Shown here: piece by piece, positions 34,002-41,301 of the stretch
Layout: each line of letters begins with the position of its first letter
Position numbering within the stretch: the stretch's first letter is position 1
DNA from: Methylorubrum rhodinum
Lineage (GTDB): Bacteria; Pseudomonadota; Alphaproteobacteria; Rhizobiales; Beijerinckiaceae
Direction: 5' to 3'
DNA length: 64,000 nucleotides
NCBI RefSeq assembly: GCF_014199935.1
Contig: NZ_JACHOP010000028.1
Location: 1-64,000, forward strand
Made by a program: the position numbers and the translations under genes
Notes under the pieces: generated by a model
What the model saw: the letters and a program-made list of their open reading frames with translations, nothing else
What the model was told of the DNA's origin: nothing
Database searches by the model: none

Positions 34002-35537
34002 TCAGCGCACGACGATCCGCGCCGTCGCCTCCGTCACGCCGGGCGTCGCCCGGATTTTTTCCAGCAGATCGAGCACGTCGGGCGGCGGGAGCAGTTTGGC
34101 CTCGCTGTTCGCGCCCGGCGCGACGGCCAGCCAGCGCGCGGCCAGTTCCGGCGGCAGGCCGCCCTCGATGCCGAAGCAGGAAAACAGGTTCTCGAACGGC
34201 TCGCCCGCGACGATCTCGTCGAGGCCGTAGCCGCGGGGATAGCGCCGCGCCTCGCCGGGCTTGAGGGGATCGAGCGAGGCGGGGTTGTCGCGCACGGGCA
34301 GCGCGACGAAGGCGGTCTCGTCCGGAGCCACGATCCAGCAATAGAGGCTCTGGCGCGCCCGCGATTCGATGCGCAGTTCCAGCCGCTGCCCGGCCGAGAA
34401 CGGCGTGGCGGTGGGTGCGACCGTGAGCCGGCCGCCGTCGGTGCGGGCGGTGGCCGCGAGATGGTCGAGGAAGGGCCGCGGGGTCGGGTCGCAGCCGAGC
34501 CCGTCGAGGCCGATGCGGCGTCGCCCGGTCGGGGCCAGCACCGCGCCGTCGCGCTGGAACTCGACTTCCATGAAGGATTGCAACGAACCCTGCCGGTCGC
34601 GGTCGGTGAGGAAGCGGCCCCGCGCGGTGAGCGGACCGGTGCAGGCAGTGCCGGGCGGGCGGCGGCGCACGTCGAGGCGGGCGCCCTTCAGCACGCGGTT
34701 GGCAGAGCGCGCCTCGGCGTCGAGGGCGATGAGGAGGCGGTCGGTCAGCACGCCGGCGCAGCTCGAATGGCCGCCCTCCGCCACGAAGGGGCAGACCTCG
34801 ACGGCGCTCGCGTTCGGGGCGGCCTGGCCGAGCGCCTTGACCGCGCCCTCCATCACGGCATCGACGTCGGAAACGCCCGCGCCGACGCGGATCGGCACGA
34901 TCACCGGCTCGCTCGTCGCCTTGCAGGCGGCCGAGCGGGTGATGGCCTGGAGCCGGAGCGCGGCGGTCTCGCCGGCCCGGCGCGGCTCCACGAGGAAGAC
35001 GCTGGCATCCCCGGTGAAGGCTTGGCGGATCTGCGCCTCGGCCTCTGCGCCGGAGAGCCCCGTGGTGCCCTCGCGTAGGGCCTTGATGCGGACGACGTCG
35101 GCGGCAGCCGCGAGCCGCACCCGGCCGCTCGCCTGGAGCCGGCTCTCGATAGCGAGCCGCACCTCCTCGGCCTGCTCGCGCGACAACGCGGTCTGGCCCG
35201 GCTCGACGCCGACGACGGCGAGCGTCAGGTCGGGCCGCCCGGCGCACGCCGCGACCGCGTCGAGGAAGGGGGCGAGGGTGGCGGTGGTGGGGTCGGCGCG
35301 GGCGGGGGAGAGGAGAATGGTGAAGAGGAGCGCGACGGCCGCCGCGAAAAACCCTCCCCCCTCCGCGGGGGAGGGTGGCCCCCGAAGGGGGTCGGGAGAG
35401 GGGAGCCCGGCTTCCGGAGGATTCGGGTCGAGGACAGCCAAGCGGCACCGTCGCTCCCCTCTCCCGCCTGCTCCGCAGGCACCCTCCCCCGCAGAGGGGG
35501 GAGGGTAGAGCGCGCGGGTCGCCAATATCCGGCTCAT
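34002..35537 (-). CDS. Exported DUF4384-like protein carrying an in-frame palindromic repeat
   Basis: A 511-residue exported protein. Its ATG overlaps the stop of the caspase gene (ATGA), which fixes the start. Residues about 11-62 (for example LYPPPSAGEG) are encoded by a family B palindromic repeat, and the hydrophobic export segment comes only after it (FFAAAVALLFTILLSPARAD, about 63-82). No ATG, GTG or TTG exists in frame between the repeat and that segment. The C-terminal part (about 380-480), with GQRLELRIESRARQSLYCWI and FVALPVRDNPASLDPLKPGE, resembles DUF4384, often partnered with caspase-like proteins. Function would be accessory to the caspase gene. Confidence 0.75.
   Translation of the reverse strand: MSRILATRALYPPPSAGEGACGAGGRGERRCRLAVLDPNPPEAGLPSPDPLRGPPSPAEGGGFFAAAVALLFTILLSPARADPTTATLAPFLDAVAACAGRPDLTLAVVGVEPGQTALSREQAEEVRLAIESRLQASGRVRLAAAADVVRIKALREGTTGLSGAEAEAQIRQAFTGDASVFLVEPRRAGETAALRLQAITRSAACKATSEPVIVPIRVGAGVSDVDAVMEGAVKALGQAAPNASAVEVCPFVAEGGHSSCAGVLTDRLLIALDAEARSANRVLKGARLDVRRRPPGTACTGPLTARGRFLTDRDRQGSLQSFMEVEFQRDGAVLAPTGRRRIGLDGLGCDPTPRPFLDHLAATARTDGGRLTVAPTATPFSAGQRLELRIESRARQSLYCWIVAPDETAFVALPVRDNPASLDPLKPGEARRYPRGYGLDEIVAGEPFENLFSCFGIEGGLPPELAARWLAVAPGANSEAKLLPPPDVLDLLEKIRATPGVTEATARIVVR
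35351..35506. repeat. Palindromic repeat, family B, copy 1 (inside a coding sequence)
   Basis: A 156-bp element with 26-bp outer arms (35351-35376, ACCCTCCCCCCTCCGCGGGG..., against 35481-35506, one mismatch) and an inner 14-bp pair (CGGGAGAGGGGAGC at 35393-35406 with 35453-35466). It is similar in arms and layout to 61526-61687. It falls wholly within the 5' coding region of the gene at 34002-35537. Confidence 0.9.
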
Positions 35538-37636
35538 TCCGCCTCGTTCGCCCGCGCGTACTGGTCGAGCGCGCGCACGAAGACCGGGTTGAAGCGCCCG
35601 TCGAGGGCGCCCGGATAGTAGTCCGCGTCCTTGATGGCGCGCTGGACCGTGCGGATCGTCTCGGGCCGGAGTTTCTGCTGCGCCGTGTCGGTGGCCGAGA
35701 CCGAGGCGGCGCCGAGTTCGCCCTTCTTGAGCGCCCGCAGCACCATGTCGGCGGAGCGCACGCCCGGAAAGTAGCGGGAAAAGCCGTTGTCGATCAGCGT
35801 CGCCATCGTCGCCATGGCGACGGGATCGCCCTTGTCGGCGGCCTGCCGAAATAGGTCGAAGCCCTGGCGCAGATCCTTCGGGAAGCCGTAGGCGCCGCTG
35901 GCGTAGTGCGGCACGAGCTTCGAAATCGAGGCGACGTCGCCGCCCGCGACCGCGCGCTTGTAGAGCGCCACCGCCTGCGCGTCGTCCTTGGGGATGCCGT
36001 TGCCGTATTCGAGCATGCGGGCGGCGTTGGCGAGCGCCACCACGTTGCCGGCCTCGCCGGCCTGCCGGTAGAGCCGGTAGGCTTCCGCTTGCGAGCGCTT
36101 CACGCCCTGGCCGTACTCGTGGAGCGTGGCGAGGTTGTTCATCGCGGCAGAACTGCCGGCCTTGGCGGCCCGGTCGTAGGCGGCAAACGCCTCCTTGGAC
36201 CGCTCGGCCCGGTCGTAGGCGCGGCCGAGCTGGTAATCGAGGCGGCGCAGATTCGGGTAGGCGGAGGCGGCCGCGCGGCAGGCCTCGATCGCGGCGGAGG
36301 CCTCGATGCGGCCGAGCTTCACCCCCGGCACACTTTTCGGGCGATCCGGATCGTCGGTGCCGACGGCGAGTTCGTCGCAGCGCTTCACCCGCGGATCGCT
36401 GCCGGGATTGGAGCCGCCGAGATAGCCCTCGGCGATGCCGCGGTAGGCGCAGACCTCGCCGCAGGAATCGAGATAGGCCTGATACTGCCGCTGCGCGCCG
36501 AACTTCGCCCAGTTCTCCTGGTCGATCGCCGCCGCGTCCCGGCGCCGGCCCGAGAGCAGCCGGTCCATGGCTTGGGACCGGTAGGTGCAGGTCTCGCCGC
36601 ACGAACCGACATAGGCTTCGAACGCCTCGCGGGTGCCGAGCGCTTGCGCGCGCTGCCACGCCGCCTCGTCGCGGAGCGCCGCGACGCCGCCCGCCACCGC
36701 CTCGACCGGGAGCGAGGCCTTCAGGACGATCGGCGCGTCGTCGACCTCCGGCACCTGCTCGCGGCCCGATGCCCGCCGGGCGCCCTCGGCGACTTCGGAG
36801 CGAAGGTAGCGCTTCAGCTCGGCCCACTGCACGAGCCCGTCGCCGTCGCCCTGCGCCTCCTTGGCGTCGGCCTGCCCCGAGACGCCCATCAGGAAGCGGC
36901 TGGTGAGGAGGCCGAGGCGGTTGGTCTCGTCCCAGTTGGCGGGCGTGGCGCCGGAGGTGGCGACGAGCCGGACGATGCCGCTCTCGGCCTTGGGCTTGGC
37001 CGGCGCGAAGCCCGGTGCCGAGACCGCGAGCAGGCTCTCGCCCTTGCGCCCGGTCTCGCCGGTGAAGCAGGCATCGACCATGACGACGAGTTGGCGCTCG
37101 GGCCCGATCTTGCGCTTCACGAGGTCGAGGTTGCGGTAGAGCGTCTCCAGGCTGTAGCCGCTCTCGCCCTGGTTCGGGTTGCCGTCTTGCGGAAGCAGGA
37201 AGGGCTGCCGGGTCGTCAGGTCCGGCACGCCGTGGCCGGAGAAGTAGACGAAGACGTTGGAGCGGCCCTCGCGCACGCTGCGCCAGAGGCGCCCGGCCTG
37301 CGGGTTTCGCTCGGTGCCGAAGGCTTGGTTGAACTCGTTGAGCGTCGCGTCCTTGAGGACGAAGACGTTGCCCTCGCGGTAGCCGAGCCGCCCGATCAGG
37401 TAGGAGCGGATCGCCTCCGCGTCGTTGTGGGCGAAATCGACCGGCACCGTCTGCTTGTAGCTGCGGTTGCCGATCACCACCGCGACGGAATCGGCGTTGT
37501 CGGCGAAGGGGGCCGGGTCCGGGGCGGCGCGGGCGGGAGGACTTAAGCCGCAGGCCGCTCCGAGAAAGGCGGCTGCGATAAGGGCGATCCGCCGGGCGGC
37601 GGACACCGGGGCTTGTCTCGGCACAGATGCCTTCAA
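35534..37636 (-). CDS. Exported caspase-like (peptidase C14) protein with Sel1-type repeats
   Basis: A 700-residue protein with a signal peptide (ARRIALIAAAFLGAACGLSPPARA). The caspase domain (about 50-270) has the catalytic dyad H135 in YFSGHG and C190 in VDACFTG, and the leading strand VAVVIGNRSY. After a spacer with cysteine-rich CGETCTYRS and CGEVCAYRG repeats come tandem Sel1-like helical repeats (about 470-600: AMNNLATLHEYGQGVKRSQA and similar). The C-terminus (PETIRTVQRAIKDADYYPGA) looks like a peptidoglycan-binding-type helix bundle. It is likely periplasmic or secreted. It heads the array and is coupled to the DUF4384-like gene. Confidence 0.85.
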   Translation of the reverse strand: MKASVPRQAPVSAARRIALIAAAFLGAACGLSPPARAAPDPAPFADNADSVAVVIGNRSYKQTVPVDFAHNDAEAIRSYLIGRLGYREGNVFVLKDATLNEFNQAFGTERNPQAGRLWRSVREGRSNVFVYFSGHGVPDLTTRQPFLLPQDGNPNQGESGYSLETLYRNLDLVKRKIGPERQLVVMVDACFTGETGRKGESLLAVSAPGFAPAKPKAESGIVRLVATSGATPANWDETNRLGLLTSRFLMGVSGQADAKEAQGDGDGLVQWAELKRYLRSEVAEGARRASGREQVPEVDDAPIVLKASLPVEAVAGGVAALRDEAAWQRAQALGTREAFEAYVGSCGETCTYRSQAMDRLLSGRRRDAAAIDQENWAKFGAQRQYQAYLDSCGEVCAYRGIAEGYLGGSNPGSDPRVKRCDELAVGTDDPDRPKSVPGVKLGRIEASAAIEACRAAASAYPNLRRLDYQLGRAYDRAERSKEAFAAYDRAAKAGSSAAMNNLATLHEYGQGVKRSQAEAYRLYRQAGEAGNVVALANAARMLEYGNGIPKDDAQAVALYKRAVAGGDVASISKLVPHYASGAYGFPKDLRQGFDLFRQAADKGDPVAMATMATLIDNGFSRYFPGVRSADMVLRALKKGELGAASVSATDTAQQKLRPETIRTVQRAIKDADYYPGALDGRFNPVFVRALDQYARANEAE

Positions 37637-37771
37637 GGGCGTCCTCCTGCCGGCTCGCTGGCCGGATCGATCGTCCTCGACAAAGGGGCACGCCCGAATC
37701 CGGGCGCGGGACAGGGTTAGCCGCGCGGAACCTGAGAAACAATGCCGCCCGGAGCGGTCGGCCTCAGAGCC

Positions 37772-37846
37772 TCATCCCCCCGCGAACAGCGCGAGGACGA
37801 GGCTGAGGGCGGCCAGATGCAGCGGCGAGAGGGCGGTGATCAGCAT
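37772..37846 (-). CDS. Possible 24-residue membrane peptide
   Basis: A 24-codon frame, MLITALSPLHLAALSLVLAL followed by FAGG, that would form one membrane helix. AAGGGGGG, a strong ribosome-binding site, lies 5 bp before the ATG, right after the stop codon of the exported protein gene at 37858. It sits 135 bp upstream of the caspase gene start. Size and hydrophobicity fit small membrane peptides, but the evidence is only spacing and composition. Confidence 0.4.
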   Translation of the reverse strand: MLITALSPLHLAALSLVLALFAGG

Positions 37847-37857
37847 CGCGTCCCCCC

Positions 37858-38118
37858 TTACGGCAGGTAGAGGCCGGTGCCGCAGCGGCGCACGCGGCGC
37901 GCCTCGATAGTGCCGGTGTACCGGTTGAACACCTCCACGGTGCGGTAGAGGCAATACCGCCCGGAGTTGCGGCCGTTGTAGTAGACGCCGCCATTGTCGA
38001 GATCGACGCCGATGAACTCCTGGTTGCCGCGCGGAGGAGCGGCGTCTTGGGCGGAGGCGGGTTGCGCGGCGCCGAGCAGGCCGGCGGCGGCAATCGCGAG
38101 GATCGTGGTCTTGGTCAT
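37858..38118 (-). CDS. Small exported protein, unknown function
   Basis: An 86-residue protein with a signal peptide (MTKTTILAIAAAGLLGAAQPASAQ). The mature part is beta-rich: QEFIGVDLDNGGVYYNGRNS, RYCLYRTVEVFNRYTGTIEA and VRRCGTGLYLP. Two cysteines (near 56 and 80) may form a disulphide. It has no known family to my knowledge. It lies upstream of, and in the same direction as, the caspase array, with a possible 24-residue membrane peptide between. The region from 38119 to 38236 upstream holds its probable promoter. Confidence 0.65.
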   Translation of the reverse strand: MTKTTILAIAAAGLLGAAQPASAQDAAPPRGNQEFIGVDLDNGGVYYNGRNSGRYCLYRTVEVFNRYTGTIEARRVRRCGTGLYLP

Positions 38119-38236
38119 CGTCGCGTCTCCCTGATCGGGCGACTTCCGCCCTCGACAGGGGCATGGACGCGACAGAGCCGTTCTCGCGGGAGGCGACGCA
38201 AAAATTCCGAAAAATCTTTTGGGCGGCGGTTCGATC

Positions 38237-38578
38237 TCAGATCTCGGGCGGCGCGTCCGGCTTTCCCTCGAAGCGGTCGCGGTGGGCGGCGGTGCGGGCG
38301 AGGAGCAGCAGCGTCACCGGCGTGGTGACGGTGAAGAACAGGCCGATCAGCGCGTCGCGCAGGACGACGCGGTCTTCGAGCAGCGACAGCAGCAGCATCG
38401 AGCCGCACAGGATCAGGGCCGCGCCGAGGGTCGCGCCCAGCGTCGGTGCGTGGACGCGCTCGTAGAAGGTTTTCAAACGGATCAGGCCGAGCGCGCCGGT
38501 CAGTGCGAAGCCCGCGCCGGTCACGGTCAGGAGCACGACGAAGCAGGCGGCCCAGACGGGGAGTTCGGCGCCGTTCAC
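38237..38578 (-). CDS. mnhG: Mrp/Mnh antiporter subunit G
   Basis: A 113-residue inner-membrane subunit of the multi-subunit Na+(K+)/H+ antiporter. It has three membrane helices, the family segment GLIRLKTFYERVHAPTLGAT and the C-terminal LRDALIGLFFTVTTPVTLLLLARTA region, split over helix three. No ATG fits; the GTG at 38576-38578 overlaps the mnhF stop (GTGA). The acidic C-terminal tail (FEGKPDAPPEI) is cytoplasmic. It is the last gene of the operon. Confidence 0.92.
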   Translation of the reverse strand: MNGAELPVWAACFVVLLTVTGAGFALTGALGLIRLKTFYERVHAPTLGATLGAALILCGSMLLLSLLEDRVVLRDALIGLFFTVTTPVTLLLLARTAAHRDRFEGKPDAPPEI

Positions 38579-38859
38579 TGGATCACCTCGCCCTGCATCA
38601 GGAACTTGGCGAGCGCGACCGTCGCGGTGAAGCCGATCATGCCGATGATCAGAGCCGCCTCGAAATAGAGGCCGCTGCCGGTACGCATGCCGTGGACCAC
38701 GATGACCAGCATGCCGTTGAGGTAGAAGGTGTCGAGGCCGAGAATCCGGTCCTGGGCGCGGGGGCCGCGCAGCATCCGCCACGCGGCGAGCGCCATCGCC
38801 AGGACCAGCATGCCCTGGGCGAGGCCGAGGCCCCAGTCGAGGACGGTCACGGCGTTCAT
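38575..38859 (-). CDS. mnhF: Mrp/Mnh antiporter subunit F
   Basis: A 94-residue inner-membrane subunit with three helices. The segment between helices one and two, MLRGPRAQDRILGLDTFYLN, is the family signature, and FEAALIIGMIGFTATVALAK is the last helix. Start at 38859 overlaps the mnhE stop by 4 bp and the stop overlaps the GTG of mnhG. Translational coupling throughout the operon is consistent with a fixed subunit ratio. Confidence 0.92.
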   Translation of the reverse strand: MNAVTVLDWGLGLAQGMLVLAMALAAWRMLRGPRAQDRILGLDTFYLNGMLVIVVHGMRTGSGLYFEAALIIGMIGFTATVALAKFLMQGEVIQ

Positions 38860-39344
38860 GCGAAGATCTCCAGGAGGGGGCGCTCGTAGCGGTCCTTGAT
38901 CCGAGCCGCCCAATCGTCGTCCTCGGTGAAGTCGAGGACATGCAGGAGCAGGTGTCCGGTGTCGGAATCGTACTGCACCCAGAGCGTGCCGGGCGTGGCC
39001 GTGAGGATCACCGCCAGCACGGTGAGACCGGCGGGCGCGCGCAGCTCCAGCGGCACGGTGACGTAGCCGGTGCGGCGCTCGGGCCCGCCCGGCCCGAGGA
39101 TGATGCGGGCGACGTCGATGTTGGAGCGGACCATGTCGTAGAGGACGATACCGATCAGCCGGGCGATGGTGGCGGGCGCACGCAGCCGCACGGGGCGGGG
39201 TTCCAGTGCCCGCATCACGGCGGGCACCGCGAGCCCGACGGCGAGCGCCAGCAGGACGTTGCCGGGCGTCGGCGGCGCGTTGAGCAGCAGCCACGTCAGC
39301 GTCAGCGCCGCCGAGAGCAGCGGGTGGGGCAGGATGCGGCTCAC
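38856..39344 (-). CDS. mnhE: Mrp/Mnh antiporter subunit E
   Basis: A 162-residue subunit with one or two N-terminal membrane helices (LLSAALTLTWLLLNAPP and NVLLALAVGLAVPAVM) and a soluble domain. Family text includes VRSNIDVARIILGP and LRAPAGLTVLAVILTATPGT, ending ALELLEIFA-like residues (YERPLLEIFA). The GTG at 39342-39344 overlaps the mnhD stop codon (GTGA) and sets the start. It is needed for assembly in characterised Mrp systems. Confidence 0.92.
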   Translation of the reverse strand: MSRILPHPLLSAALTLTWLLLNAPPTPGNVLLALAVGLAVPAVMRALEPRPVRLRAPATIARLIGIVLYDMVRSNIDVARIILGPGGPERRTGYVTVPLELRAPAGLTVLAVILTATPGTLWVQYDSDTGHLLLHVLDFTEDDDWAARIKDRYERPLLEIFA

Positions 39345-40936
39345 CGGGCTCCTCCTTCGCCCAGCACCGCCCGGACGTAATCCTGCGGGTCGGCGAGCCA
39401 CGCCACCGTGGCGTCAGCATAGGCCAGCACCGGGCCGCCCCACAGGGCGAGCGCGATGCAGGTGAGGAGCAACCCGGCAATCGCCAGAAATTCCGGCGCG
39501 CGCAGGACCGGCGCAGGGTCGTCGCTCGGCACCCACAGGCTGAAGATGCCGAGCCGCACCAGCGGGGTCAGGGTGCCGAAGCTCGACAGCGTCAGCGCCG
39601 CGATCAGCGCCCAGGCCGAGGCGGTCATCGCCCCGCCGGTCAGGCCGGAGAACATGGCGAGCTTGCCGACGAAGCCGGCGAGCGGGGGGACGCCCGCCAG
39701 CATCAGCGTCGCGACGAGGAAGCCGACGCCGAGGATCGCCACCGCGGAAGGGATCGCGCGCCCGACCTCGGTCGCCTCGGGATCGTCGAACGGGTCGCGG
39801 TACTCGTCGTCGAAGACCGGTTTGCCGGCCTCCGCCGGATCGCGGCCGCGCTGGAGGATCTCGGCCAGCAGGAACAGGGCGCCGGCCGCGAGCGTCGAGC
39901 CGACGAGGTAGTAGAGCGCGCCCGAGAGCGCGCGCTCGCTCCCGGTTCCGAGCGCGGCCAGAACCGTGCCCGACGAGATCATCACGGCGTAGCCCGCGGC
40001 CCGCGTCAGGTCGCGCGCGGCCAGGATGCCGACCGTGCCGAAGGCGATGGTGGCGAGTCCGGCGGCGAGGAGGACCGTCTGGCCGAAGCCGACGGACAGG
40101 CCCGCACCGAACAGGAGCAGGCTCAGGCGCACCACGACGTAGACGCCGACCTTGCTGAGGATGGCGAGGATGGCCGCCGCCGGGGCGCTGGCCGCCGCGT
40201 AGGTGGTCGGCAGCCAGAAGCCGAGCGGCCAGGCGCTGCATTTGATCAGGAAGGCAAGCCCCAGCACGGCGCAGCCGACCTCGAACAGGCCGAGTTCGCT
40301 CAACGAGGGCGCGGCGAGGCGCCGGGCGAGGTCGGCCATGTTGAGGGTGCCGGTGGTGCCGTAGATCAGGCTGACGCCGACGAGGAAGAACAGCGAGGCG
40401 ACGAGGTTGACCGCGATGTAGCCGAGCCCGGCGCGAATACGCGTCTCGCCCGATCCGTGCAGGACGAGGCCGTAGGAGGCCGCCAGCATCACCTCGAAGA
40501 ACACGAACAGGTTGAACAGGTCGCCGGTGAGGAAGGCGCCGTTCACGCCCATCACCAGCAGCAGGAACAGACCGTGGAAGCGCGGGCCCGCCCGGCCCCA
40601 GCGGGCGAAGGAGAAGACGAGGGCGCAGAGTCCGAGGATCGCGGCGAGCACCAGCATCATCGCCGAGAGCCGGTCGGCCACCAGCACGATCCCGTAGGGC
40701 GCGGCCCAGTTGCCGAGGCGATAGACCTCCGCCTCCTGGCTCGCATGCCGGGCGAGGACGAGGGCGATGACGAGCAGGACCAGCATCGTCACGAGGCTCA
40801 AGCCGGCCTTCAGCGCGCGGCGGCGCTCGTCGATCAGGAACATCGCGCCGGCGACCGCGATCGGCAGGACGATCGGCAGGACCACGAGGTGGTCCGACCA
40901 CACGCTCGCTTCGGTGATGGCGATCGGACCGGTCAT
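39341..40936 (-). CDS. mnhD: Mrp/Mnh antiporter subunit D
   Basis: A 531-residue multi-spanning subunit of the NuoM/NuoN-like type that forms a proton channel half. About 14 membrane helices are expected. The proton-conducting pattern lies around GLVLHGSGETRIRAGLGYI and LIKCSAWPLGFWLPTTYAAA, with the channel lysine in LIKCSAWPLG. A long cytoplasmic acidic loop near 400-420 (VFDDEYRDPFDDPEATEVGR) is a local feature. The start overlaps the mnhC stop (ATGA) and the stop overlaps the mnhE GTG. Confidence 0.93.
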   Translation of the reverse strand: MTGPIAITEASVWSDHLVVLPIVLPIAVAGAMFLIDERRRALKAGLSLVTMLVLLVIALVLARHASQEAEVYRLGNWAAPYGIVLVADRLSAMMLVLAAILGLCALVFSFARWGRAGPRFHGLFLLLVMGVNGAFLTGDLFNLFVFFEVMLAASYGLVLHGSGETRIRAGLGYIAVNLVASLFFLVGVSLIYGTTGTLNMADLARRLAAPSLSELGLFEVGCAVLGLAFLIKCSAWPLGFWLPTTYAAASAPAAAILAILSKVGVYVVVRLSLLLFGAGLSVGFGQTVLLAAGLATIAFGTVGILAARDLTRAAGYAVMISSGTVLAALGTGSERALSGALYYLVGSTLAAGALFLLAEILQRGRDPAEAGKPVFDDEYRDPFDDPEATEVGRAIPSAVAILGVGFLVATLMLAGVPPLAGFVGKLAMFSGLTGGAMTASAWALIAALTLSSFGTLTPLVRLGIFSLWVPSDDPAPVLRAPEFLAIAGLLLTCIALALWGGPVLAYADATVAWLADPQDYVRAVLGEGGAR

Positions 40937-41301
40937 GGATGCGGGTTCCCCGGATGCGGCTCGGCACGATGGGGCTCGCGGCCGTCGACGTGGTCGCTGC
41001 CGGTGACGCCGCGGGCGGCGAGCAGCACCACGAGGAACAGGGCGGTCAGCGCGAAGCTGATGACGAGGGCGGTCAGCACCAGCGCCTGCGGCACCGGATC
41101 GTCCACCGAGACGAGTTCCGGGATGGCGCCGAGCACGGGCGGCGCGCCGACGGTGAGGCGGCCCATGGCGAAGATGAACAGGTTGACGGCGTAGCTCAAG
41201 AGCGAGAGGCCGAGCACGACCTGGAAGGTGCGCGGGCGCAGCATCAGCCACACCCCGGAGGCGGCGAAGATGCCGATCCCGGCCGAGAGGACGAACTCCA
41301 T
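40933..41301 (-). CDS. mnhC: Mrp/Mnh antiporter subunit C
   Basis: A 122-residue NuoK-like subunit with three membrane helices (EFVLSAGIGIFAASGVWLML, TFQVVLGLSLLSYAVNLFIF and PQALVLTALVISFALTALFL). The buried glutamate found in NuoK relatives is not obvious here; the conserved region between helices two and three, PELVSVDDPVPQALVLTA, is typical of MnhC. The C-terminus is long and histidine-rich (REPHRAEPHPGNPHP). It starts 1 bp inside the mnhAB stop (TGATG). Confidence 0.92.
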   Translation of the reverse strand: MEFVLSAGIGIFAASGVWLMLRPRTFQVVLGLSLLSYAVNLFIFAMGRLTVGAPPVLGAIPELVSVDDPVPQALVLTALVISFALTALFLVVLLAARGVTGSDHVDGREPHRAEPHPGNPHP

